The notes beneath the pieces were generated by a model. That model had not been told where the DNA came from and did not search any database. It worked only from the letters and a program-made list of their open reading frames with translations. A stretch of DNA of 64,000 nucleotides from Thalassospira sp. HJ. GTDB lineage: Bacteria > Pseudomonadota > Alphaproteobacteria > Rhodospirillales > Thalassospiraceae. The first letter of the stretch is position 1. The number at the start of each line of letters is the position of its first letter. Of the stretch, positions 27,535 through 34,935 are shown piece by piece. A program made the position numbers and the translations under genes. The DNA is taken from contig NZ_JYII01000006.1 in assembly GCF_000948415.1 (NCBI RefSeq), positions 1 to 64,000 of the forward strand, written 5' to 3'.

Positions 27535-28389
27535 TCAGTTATTGGCGTTTGCCGTCTTTTGTGCTTCTTCCATGGGTGGGACCAGCAACTGGGCATCGAC
27601 CCGTGCCGCCCCGACATTGACCCGCCAATCAAGATGCGGGCCGGTTGCACGACCGGATTCACCAATTTTGCCGATCAGATCGCCCTGCCGAACCACATCA
27701 CCGACCTGCACATCAATTTCCGACAGATGCAAAAAGGCCGAGACCACGCCAAGACCATGGTCGATAAACAGTGTCGCACCGGAAAAATACATATCCGGGT
27801 GCGCAAGGGTAACGATCCCATCGGCCGGAGCGACAACCGGGCTTCCGGTCGGAAGGGCTATATCAACCCCCCAATGCGGCGCGCGTGGCTCGCCATTTAA
27901 AATCCGTTGTGATCCATAAACACCACTGATCGGACCAACGGCTGGCCAGATAAAACCACTCTGCAGGAAATCCTCGTTAAAGCGTTCGGTCCTGGCTTCA
28001 CGGGCCTGACGCGAATCATCCTGAATGCGGCTGACGACCTCCGGGTCGGGGTTAACCATTTTCGGTGCAAGGCCATCGATCCGCTGAATGTTGAATTCAC
28101 GATCGCCGATCTCGTAACTGAACGCTTCGATGCTGCCATCGGCATGTTGAATGCTGATGCGCGCCGGGCCTTCGTAATCACGCGGGAAGCCAAGAACAAA
28201 ACGGCCATCCGGTGCGATTGTGTCAATCGCCACATCATCCAGCAGCACCTTCGATCCGGCGTCCGTTTGCCCGAACACAATCCCGCCCTGAACAAACTGT
28301 CCCTGATAGGTCGGCTCTGCGGCCTCGGCAGAGATCCCAACCACCAAAAGCCCCGCAGCGGCGAGCATGCCGGAAATGATCTTACGCAT
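27535..28389 (-). CDS. Secreted M23-family peptidase (LytM domain)
   Basis: A 284-residue periplasmic protein with a signal peptide (residues 1-23, MRKIISGMLAAAGLLVVGIS then AEA), a beta-rich N-terminal region and a C-terminal LytM/M23 domain. Zinc ligands are in APHWGVDIALPTG and in TGPHLDWRVN, with FLHLSE between; all metal ligands appear present, so it should be an active peptidoglycan endopeptidase rather than an activator. The ATG overlaps the xseA stop by one base (TAATG), so translation is coupled. The association of a cell wall hydrolase with xseA recurs in alphaproteobacteria. Confidence 0.9.
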   Translation of the reverse strand: MRKIISGMLAAAGLLVVGISAEAAEPTYQGQFVQGGIVFGQTDAGSKVLLDDVAIDTIAPDGRFVLGFPRDYEGPARISIQHADGSIEAFSYEIGDREFNIQRIDGLAPKMVNPDPEVVSRIQDDSRQAREARTERFNEDFLQSGFIWPAVGPISGVYGSQRILNGEPRAPHWGVDIALPTGSPVVAPADGIVTLAHPDMYFSGATLFIDHGLGVVSAFLHLSEIDVQVGDVVRQGDLIGKIGESGRATGPHLDWRVNVGAARVDAQLLVPPMEEAQKTANANN

Positions 28390-30074
28390 TACAGAAGGCT
28401 CCCTTGCCTGTCATCGTCCTGAGGACGAGGGTGTTTCTTCTTCGCAGGTTTTGGCTTGGTGGGCTTTTCGGCCTTCGCAGCTGCCGGTTCGGTGGATGTC
28501 GCTGTGTTAGCAGCATCTACTGTTCCGCCTGCTTCAGAAGCGGCTTTGACATCGACACCCTCGCCTGCAGTTACCCGCGTAACGCCATCGCCCATTTCAA
28601 GATCATAACCCTCGCCAGCAATAATATCGGCAGACTTGCCAATCAGGTTACCTGCGCCATCGCGCACCACCGCAAACCCGCGTTTGAGCACATTGCGATA
28701 GGAATAGCTTTCCAGAAGCCTGTCATAACGCGCCAACCCTTCGGCCTCCCGCGTCAGAGTATTGCGAACTGCCCCCTGCAGGCGGCTGGCCAGATCAATG
28801 ATCTGCTTGTCGGCGCGTGCGATATCGCGTTTTGCATCGCTGGGGCGCAGGCCCGCGGTTGCCCGATCAAGGCGCGACTGCTGCATCTGAAGGGCAGACT
28901 TCATCGCCCCATCCAGACGAAGGGCTGCATTTTCCAGACGTCCGCGTTTTTCCGAAAGCTGTTCACGCGGACTGACCAGTCGTGCACTGGCTTCATTCAA
29001 GCGCGCACGTGCCTGCTGCGTGACATTGACTGCTGCGCGCGGCAACCGATCCGCCCAGTTATCAAGGGTCTGACTGCGTTCTTCGAGCATGCGTTTGGGA
29101 TCACCCAAACCACGCGCCAGACTTTCAAGGGCGGTTTTCTTTTCAACACCCAAACGCCGGACGGCTTGGGCCAGACGAAGACCATCTTCCTCAACCTGCC
29201 CGATCAGTTCGCTTCGTACCGGCACGGCCTTTTCTGCCGCCCCGGTCGGGGTTGGGGCGCGCAGGTCGGACACAAAATCAATCAGGGTGGTGTCGGTTTC
29301 ATGCCCGACGGCCGATATCACCGGAATATCAGATTCTGCCACCGCACGGGCGACAACTTCCTCGTTAAACGACCACAAATCCTCAAGCGACCCGCCACCG
29401 CGCGCAACAATCAGCACATCGGGGCGCGGGATCTGGCCATAGGGCAGAAGATCATTAAATCCCCGAACCGCTTCGGCCACCTGATCAGCCGCCCCCTGCC
29501 CCTGCACAAGGACAGGCCACAGCAAAACCCGGCGCGGGAAACGATCGCGCAGGCGATGCATGATATCGCGGATCACAGCCCCGGTGGGCGATGTGACAAT
29601 GCCAATGACATCAGGCAGGAACGGGATCGGCTTTTTGCGATCAGCCTCAAACAGGCCTTCGGTGGCGAGCTTCTTTTTGCGTTCTTCCAGAAGCTTTAGA
29701 AGCGCGCCTTCGCCTGCGACTTCCATCGTCTCGATCACGATCTGGTATTTTGACCGGCCCGGGAAAGTCGTCAGCCGCCCGGTGACGATGACTTCCATGC
29801 CGTCTTCGGGCACCAGGCCAAGCTTGGCCGCCTGCCCGCGCCAGCACACGCCATCGAGCACCGCCTTGTCATCCTTGAGCGCAAGGTACATGTGCCCACT
29901 GCTGGCCCGTTTGAACCCGGAAATTTCACCGCGCACCCGGACAAAGGAAAAGGCATCCTCGACCGTTCGTTTCAGCGCGTTTGACAGGTCGGAAACCGAA
30001 AATTCGGGCGTATTTCCCGATTTTGCAGGCGTTTCAGGAACCGGGGCATAAGGGTCGAACAAATCTTGCGTCAT
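28389..30074 (-). CDS. xseA: Exodeoxyribonuclease VII large subunit
   Basis: The large subunit of the ExoVII single-strand DNA nuclease. About 561 residues: N-terminal OB-fold (EFSVSDLSNALKRTVEDAF and VRGEISGFKR), the catalytic domain (GIVTSPTGAVIRDI, ARGGGSLEDLWSFNEE, SAVGHETD) and a long coiled-coil C-terminal part. The last 75 residues are an extra Ala/Thr/Lys/Pro-rich tail (TEPAAAKAEKPTKPKPAKKK) not needed for the fold. An ATG at 30074 is used; a TTG lies one codon upstream. No obvious ribosome binding site. Divergent from purD. xseB is not next to it. Confidence 0.95.
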   Translation of the reverse strand: MTQDLFDPYAPVPETPAKSGNTPEFSVSDLSNALKRTVEDAFSFVRVRGEISGFKRASSGHMYLALKDDKAVLDGVCWRGQAAKLGLVPEDGMEVIVTGRLTTFPGRSKYQIVIETMEVAGEGALLKLLEERKKKLATEGLFEADRKKPIPFLPDVIGIVTSPTGAVIRDIMHRLRDRFPRRVLLWPVLVQGQGAADQVAEAVRGFNDLLPYGQIPRPDVLIVARGGGSLEDLWSFNEEVVARAVAESDIPVISAVGHETDTTLIDFVSDLRAPTPTGAAEKAVPVRSELIGQVEEDGLRLAQAVRRLGVEKKTALESLARGLGDPKRMLEERSQTLDNWADRLPRAAVNVTQQARARLNEASARLVSPREQLSEKRGRLENAALRLDGAMKSALQMQQSRLDRATAGLRPSDAKRDIARADKQIIDLASRLQGAVRNTLTREAEGLARYDRLLESYSYRNVLKRGFAVVRDGAGNLIGKSADIIAGEGYDLEMGDGVTRVTAGEGVDVKAASEAGGTVDAANTATSTEPAAAKAEKPTKPKPAKKKHPRPQDDDRQGSLL

Positions 30075-30189
30075 CAAGGGTACTTTATGCTAAAAGCCCG
30101 CCTAATAATTTTGCGGGGTGGCAATTGGCTCTAGCCTAGTTCATCACGCATAGACCATCAAGCAATCGGACAAGTCGAAGGATAAAGTC

Positions 30190-31470
30190 ATGAAGGTTCT
30201 GGTCGTTGGCGGCGGCGGACGTGAACACGCTCTGTGCTGGGCGATTGCGCGCAGCCCGCGCATCTCCAAATTGTGGTGCGCACCGGGCAATGCCGGCATT
30301 GCGGATTCGGCCGAATGCGTTGCGATTTCAGACAGCGACATCGATGGTCTGGTAAAATTCGCCAAGGACAACGCAGTTGATCTGGTCGTTGTTGGCCCGG
30401 AAGCGCCGCTGGTTGCTGGCCTTGTCGATGCGCTGGACGCTGAAGGCATCAAATCCTTTGGCTGCTCAAAGGCCGCGGCCCAGCTTGAGGGCTCCAAGGG
30501 CTTCATGAAGGACATGGTGGCAAAGTTTGGTGTGCCTACTGCAGCCTATGGCCGTTTCACCGATCCCAAGGACGCCAAGGCCTTTGTTGAAAAGCAGGGC
30601 GCACCGATTGTGGTCAAGACCGATGGTCTGGCTGCTGGCAAGGGTGTCACCATTTGTATGACAAATGACGAAGCCTTTGCTGCGATTGAAGAATGCATGG
30701 TGGGCGGCAAGTTTGGCGATGCCGGTGCGGAAATCGTGATCGAGGAATTCCTTAAAGGTGAGGAAGCCTCATTTTTTGCAGTTTGTGATGGTGAAAACGT
30801 CATTCCGCTGGTCGCAGCCCAGGACCACAAGGCGGTTGGCGAAGGCGATACCGGCCCGAATACGGGCGGCATGGGTGCCTATTCCCCGGCCCCGGTCTTC
30901 ACCGATGCGGTCGAAGCCAAGGTCATGGATCAGATCATCATCCCGACCGTCAAGGGGATGGCAAATGAGGGCCACCCGTTCAAGGGCGTGCTGTTTGCCG
31001 GCCTGATGATTGATGAAGGCAATCCGAAACTGATCGAATACAACATCCGCTTTGGCGATCCGGAATGTCAGGTTCTGATGACACGCCTGAAATCAGACGT
31101 GCTTGATATCCTGGATGGTGCAGCAACCGGCACGCTGGATACCGTCAAACCGGAATGGCACAACGAAACCGCCATGGTCGTTGTCATGGCTGCAAAGGGC
31201 TATCCGGGGTCTTATGAAAAAGGCACCGAGATCAAAAACGTCACCGCAGCTGACGCAATGGACAAGGTCAAGGTCCTGCATGCCGGCACCAAAATGGATG
31301 GCGACAAGTTGCTCGCCACCGGTGGCCGCGTTCTTGGCGTTACCGCACGTGGTGCGACTGTGACCGAAACCCAGAAACGTGCCTATGAAGCAGTTGATGC
31401 GATTGACTGGCAAGGTGGTTTCTGCCGCCGTGATATCGGCTGGCGCGCGGTTGCCCGCGAACAGAAATAA
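30190..31470 (+). CDS. purD: Phosphoribosylamine-glycine ligase
   Basis: GAR synthetase: ligates glycine to 5-phosphoribosylamine with ATP in purine biosynthesis. The 426-residue ATP-grasp protein opens with MKVLVVGGGGREHALCWAI, has the PEAPLVAGLVD and KTDGLAAGKGV blocks and GGMGAYSPAPV, and ends in the C-domain GGRVLGVTARG. It is a single-gene unit divergent from xseA and closed by a strong terminator whose stem overlaps the end of the convergent ABC ATPase gene. Confidence 0.97.
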   Translation: MKVLVVGGGGREHALCWAIARSPRISKLWCAPGNAGIADSAECVAISDSDIDGLVKFAKDNAVDLVVVGPEAPLVAGLVDALDAEGIKSFGCSKAAAQLEGSKGFMKDMVAKFGVPTAAYGRFTDPKDAKAFVEKQGAPIVVKTDGLAAGKGVTICMTNDEAFAAIEECMVGGKFGDAGAEIVIEEFLKGEEASFFAVCDGENVIPLVAAQDHKAVGEGDTGPNTGGMGAYSPAPVFTDAVEAKVMDQIIIPTVKGMANEGHPFKGVLFAGLMIDEGNPKLIEYNIRFGDPECQVLMTRLKSDVLDILDGAATGTLDTVKPEWHNETAMVVVMAAKGYPGSYEKGTEIKNVTAADAMDKVKVLHAGTKMDGDKLLATGGRVLGVTARGATVTETQKRAYEAVDAIDWQGGFCRRDIGWRAVAREQK

Positions 31471-31490
31471 TCTGATTAAAGACCAAGATA

Positions 31491-31522
31491 AAAAGGCCGG
31501 GTCACGCAACCCGGCCTTTTTT
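31491..31522. terminator. Bidirectional intrinsic terminator
   Basis: AAAAGGCCGGGT and ACCCGGCCTTTT pair around an eight-base loop. It follows purD and contains the stop codon (31502-31504) of the convergent ABC ATPase gene, so that gene ends inside the stem. Confidence 0.85.
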
Positions 31523-32308
31523 CGTTTCAGCATCCATATCCATCGCGCCACCGACCCGATAGCGAATGTGATAGCGACCGTCACTTGCGGTTTCGATATC
31601 GGCCTCAACACCAAAGACGTCGCGCAAGTTCTTGCTGGTCAGGATATCGGCCGGAGTGCCAATCGCGATCAGCCTCCCGCCATCCATCATCGCGATCCGG
31701 TCACAAAACAGCGCTGCGTGATTAAGATCGTGCAAGGCGGCAACCACCGTCACCGGCAAATCATGGACCAGTTCCAAAAGTCCTAGCTGGTGACGGATAT
31801 CAAGATGGTTGGTCGGCTCATCAAGCAGCAGGTAATCGGGTTGCTGTGCCAGTGCGCGCGCAATATGCACCCGTTGTTTTTCCCCACCGGACAATGTGTG
31901 CCAGATTCGATCGGCCATGCCGCCCATCGCAACGCTTTCAAGGGCGTTGGCGACAATTTCGTCATCCATCCCGGACCATGGGGACAGCAAACTAAGATAG
32001 GGTGTGCGCCCAAGTGATACGGCTTCGCGCACGGTGATGCGATCAATGGTATCGGCCTGCTGTTCGACAAAACCGATCCGGCGCGCCAGATTACGCCGCC
32101 CGACTTTGCCCATCGGCTGATCATCAAGCAATGCCACGCCATCGCTTGGCGCACGAATGCCCGCCAGCACCGACATCATGCTGGTCTTGCCCGATCCGTT
32201 TGGCCCGATCACGCCAAGAAATTCACCGGGCTCGACACGCAAACTTACATCGCGCACGATTTTTCGAAACCCGACGGACCACGCGACATTGCGAAGCTCC
32301 AACGTCAT
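31502..32308 (-). CDS. ABC transporter ATPase, corrinoid/siderophore type (BtuD-like)
   Basis: A 268-residue ATPase of the FecCD/BtuCD family. Walker A is GPNGSGKTS, the signature is LSGGEKQRVHIARA and Walker B is YLLLDEPTNHLD, followed by the switch histidine in VAALHDLNHA. It energises the permease encoded directly upstream, with an ATGA overlap. The cobalamin riboswitch at the head of the operon suggests a corrinoid substrate. The last residues are encoded in the terminator shared with purD. Confidence 0.88.
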   Translation of the reverse strand: MTLELRNVAWSVGFRKIVRDVSLRVEPGEFLGVIGPNGSGKTSMMSVLAGIRAPSDGVALLDDQPMGKVGRRNLARRIGFVEQQADTIDRITVREAVSLGRTPYLSLLSPWSGMDDEIVANALESVAMGGMADRIWHTLSGGEKQRVHIARALAQQPDYLLLDEPTNHLDIRHQLGLLELVHDLPVTVVAALHDLNHAALFCDRIAMMDGGRLIAIGTPADILTSKNLRDVFGVEADIETASDGRYHIRYRVGGAMDMDAETKKGRVA

Positions 32309-33339
32309 CGCAAAACCCTTCCGTGACAGAGAATAAGCGCGAAGGCCGGCGCGCCCACAAGGGCCGTAATCACCCCGATTGGCAGAACTTGACCGGGGAC
32401 AATCACCCGGGAAATCACATCCGCCCCGACCAGGAAAAGCGCGCCGATCAGGGCTGATAGCGGCAACAAAAGCCCATGACGATTGCCAACAAAGAAGCGG
32501 GCCGCATGCGGGATAACCAACCCGACAAATCCGATGGAGCCTACGATGCTCACCATCACCGCCGTCATCAGGGCGGAGATACCAATCAGGATGACGTAAA
32601 CACGACGCACCGGCACGCCAAGTGATGCCGCCGAATCCCGCCCGAATGTAAAGGCATCAAGCGCACGCGCATGCCAAAGACACACCAGCAAGCCAACAAT
32701 GGTGACCGGCAGGGCAAGCGACGCATCCGGCCAGCGCACACCACTAAGGTTGCCCAAAAGCCAAAACATGATGCCCCGCGCTTCCTCGGCACTCGCAGAC
32801 TTTGTGACGATAAACGACGTCAGGGCGTTAAAAAGCTGGGCACCTGCAATACCGGCCAGAATGATCGCCCCCGTCCCGCGCCCGGCCTGCAACGCCAGCA
32901 GCGAGACAAAGGCAAATGCCACGACCGAGCCGATAAATGCGCCCACCGACATGCCAAATATCCCCGCCCCGACACCCAGAATGGCAACACTGACCGCACC
33001 TGTGGACGCCCCGGCAGAAATCCCCAGCAAATAGGGATCGGCAAGCGCATTGCGCAAAAGCGCCTGCAACACGGCGCCAGACAGCGCCAATGCAGCGCCG
33101 CAGGATGCGGCAACAACCGCGCGGCTCAGGCGATAATTCCAGATAATGCCTTCATCAATCGGATCAACCGCATGCCCCGCACCCCACACATGATTGGCAA
33201 TGGTGTCGATCACGGTTTTTAGCGGGATCGATGTTTCACCAACCGATGCAGCAAAGGCAAGCGAGAGGCCAAGCAACACCAGCGCAGCAAAAGCTGCGCT
33301 GGTGCGACGTCCGGTTACCGAAGACAACAGGGCGATCAA
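32305..33339 (-). CDS. FecCD-family ABC transporter permease (BtuC-like)
   Basis: A 344-residue inner-membrane permease with about ten hydrophobic segments. Family motifs include RLSRAVVAASCGAALALSGA, LLRNALADPYLLGISAGAS and the late GFVGLVIPHAARF, which faces the ATPase. A TTG start at 33339 overlaps the end of the binding-protein gene by four bases; an internal ATG would lose part of the first helix. It moves a metal chelate such as a corrinoid across the inner membrane; substrate inferred from the riboswitch. Confidence 0.88.
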   Translation of the reverse strand: MIALLSSVTGRRTSAAFAALVLLGLSLAFAASVGETSIPLKTVIDTIANHVWGAGHAVDPIDEGIIWNYRLSRAVVAASCGAALALSGAVLQALLRNALADPYLLGISAGASTGAVSVAILGVGAGIFGMSVGAFIGSVVAFAFVSLLALQAGRGTGAIILAGIAGAQLFNALTSFIVTKSASAEEARGIMFWLLGNLSGVRWPDASLALPVTIVGLLVCLWHARALDAFTFGRDSAASLGVPVRRVYVILIGISALMTAVMVSIVGSIGFVGLVIPHAARFFVGNRHGLLLPLSALIGALFLVGADVISRVIVPGQVLPIGVITALVGAPAFALILCHGRVLR

Positions 33340-34367
33340 TTGATTTGGCTCTGGCGCAGATCGACCACCGCCTTGGCCATCAGTTCAATACCATCGATGG
33401 TGCGAATGGTCGGGTTCATCGACATCGCATCAAGCACCACGATCCGGTCGTTACGAACCGCATCCATCTGGCTGGTCACCGGATCAGATTTCAGGAACTT
33501 CATTTTCAGTTCCCAATCATCCGCCGGAAACCGGCGACGTGCCATTTTGCCAATTGCGATGATGTCGGGATTGGCACTTGCGATGGTTTCCCAACCGACT
33601 TTCGGCCATTCGTCATCGCTTTCGATGACATTCCGGACATTGAGGATATTGGCGATATAGCCCGGTGCGCCTTTTTGCCCGGCAACGTAAGGGTCAACAT
33701 CGATCTCGGCACTTGAGAACCAGAAAAGCGCGCTGATACCGCTACCATCAATGCTTTCAACCGTTACCCGCGCCGCCTGTTCACGTGCACGCAGGTCTGC
33801 GACAAGCTTTTCGCCGCGATCTTCAACGTCAAAGATCAAGGCCATTTCGCTGATCGTCTGATAGATCAGATCCATCGAAAACGCATCAAGGCGCGTACCA
33901 TCCCCACCCGTGCTGTTATCCTTGCCGACACAATCGGCAGGTGCGGTATAGACCGGAATGGAAAGTTCGTTGAACTGCTTGACCGTGCCGACCGCACCGT
34001 TCGGGCCGACATGCCACTGATACTGGTTGGTCACAAGATCGGGCTTCTGGCCAACAACGCTTTCAAAGCTGGGATCGTTATCAGCTAGGCGCTTCACCTT
34101 GGCATTGGCTTCGCGGTATTCTTCCGCCACCGGATTGAACCAGACGGCGGTGCCGACAACCTTGTCTGCCAGTCCCAACCGATACAGGATTTCGGTATTA
34201 CTTTGCCCCAGCGAGACAACCCGTTCCGGCACCTTTTCAAAAGTCACACTCCGTCCGCAATTCTCAAGCGTCAGCGGATAGTCGGTCGCCTGCGCGCCCG
34301 CACTGATGAATGCCAGTCCAGCAGCAATCACCCCGACTGCCAGACCCTGTCTGTTCATTATATTCAC
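33336..34367 (-). CDS. Periplasmic substrate-binding protein of the corrinoid-type ABC transporter (BtuF-like)
   Basis: A 343-residue type III periplasmic binding protein. Residues 1-27 form a signal peptide ending in SAGAQA. The mature part begins YPLTLENCGRSVTFEKVPER and contains RVVSLGQSNTEILYRLGL, typical of iron-siderophore and B12 binders. The GTG at 34367 follows AAAGGA at good spacing; an ATG three codons later is further away. It heads an operon with permease and ATPase. A cobalamin riboswitch and a 28-bp palindrome lie in its 5' region, so corrinoid uptake is the best guess; a siderophore or cobalt chelate cannot be excluded. Confidence 0.82.
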   Translation of the reverse strand: MNIMNRQGLAVGVIAAGLAFISAGAQATDYPLTLENCGRSVTFEKVPERVVSLGQSNTEILYRLGLADKVVGTAVWFNPVAEEYREANAKVKRLADNDPSFESVVGQKPDLVTNQYQWHVGPNGAVGTVKQFNELSIPVYTAPADCVGKDNSTGGDGTRLDAFSMDLIYQTISEMALIFDVEDRGEKLVADLRAREQAARVTVESIDGSGISALFWFSSAEIDVDPYVAGQKGAPGYIANILNVRNVIESDDEWPKVGWETIASANPDIIAIGKMARRRFPADDWELKMKFLKSDPVTSQMDAVRNDRIVVLDAMSMNPTIRTIDGIELMAKAVVDLRQSQIN

Positions 34368-34437
34368 GTCATTGTCCTTTCACGGAGGCAGATCGAAAAC
34401 CCTTCCTTTGGAATGGAATCAACTCACTTCAATGAAT

Positions 34438-34465
34438 GTTATGTTATGTTATAACATAACATAAC
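34438..34465. promoter_or_regulatory. Perfect 28-bp palindrome, candidate metalloregulator operator
   Basis: The arms GTTATGTTATGTTA (34438-34451) and its exact reverse complement (34452-34465) meet without a spacer. The centre, ATGTTATAACAT, resembles half-sites of Zur/Fur-family operators. It ends 71 bases upstream of the binding-protein start. As RNA it could also form an AU-rich hairpin. Confidence 0.5.
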
Positions 34466-34523
34466 AGTTACTATCGTCAAGGGACTGGCTTGCGTGCTGA
34501 AAAATGACGGGAAATGTTCGGGA

Positions 34524-34613
34524 TTAAACGCCGATTGAATAAGTTCCAACCTGCGCATAACGCGACATGTACCGACATCCTCCGGGGCACCCCGCCCGGT
34601 CCGTCGTGTTCAT
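34524..34613 (-). CDS. Possible 29-residue leader peptide at the B12 box
   Basis: An ATG follows the B12 box directly, with AGGAG of the box ten bases upstream, and opens a 29-codon frame ending in TAA. The peptide begins MNTTDRAGCPGGCRYMSRY and has two cysteines. Ribosome access would depend on the B12-box fold. It may be chance; there is no homology evidence. Confidence 0.25.
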   Translation of the reverse strand: MNTTDRAGCPGGCRYMSRYAQVGTYSIGV

Positions 34614-34800
34614 GTCGGCAGGTCTCCTGGCTCACGGGTCACTACATTTTCTGGCCTTCCCGGGCATCACCCAGTGGCAAAATCAGAAAATGCTCACCGC
34701 CTACAGTTGCGGGGGCAGCTTCGGTCAATGGTCTGGCAAAACCGGATCACATCGAATTCCCTTTATCCGAAGTTCGGATACCGACAGGAATTTGATTTCA
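34605..34800 (-). promoter_or_regulatory. Cobalamin (B12) riboswitch
   Basis: Read on the minus strand, the conserved elements appear in order: GGGAATTCGATGTGA, CTGCCCCCGCAACTGTAGG, GGTGAGCA, GCCACTGGGTGATGCC, GGGAAGGCCAG, GTGACCCGTGAG and the B12 box GCCAGGAGACCTGCC (34633 to 34618). This is a class I adenosylcobalamin-type aptamer. It precedes the ABC transporter operon by about 240 bases. No T-run terminator follows the box, so control may be at translation or by another mechanism. Confidence 0.9.
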
Positions 34801-34935
34801 CACAGATAACACTGTCCGTCAAGCGCTTCGCGTTCACATCAGGCAAGCGGATCGTCACCTTGAATTTGCCATCATTCGTCCCGATTACCTCCACACTGCC
34901 CGGTATGCTTTGCCGGGTAACGCAATCATCGGAAT

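Larger units (their letters stand above)
34368..34935 (-). other. Long regulatory gap between the ABC operon and opgD
   Basis: This 568-base stretch contains, in minus-strand order, the cobalamin riboswitch (34800 to 34605), a 29-codon ORF starting at the B12 box, and a perfect 28-bp palindrome. The distal 135 bases toward opgD must hold the opgD promoter and the riboswitch promoter; I could not assign them. Confidence 0.6.

Noticed and set aside
28404-29699. 431-codon plus-strand frame opposite xseA
   Set aside because: Shadow of xseA; no recognisable protein and no start context.
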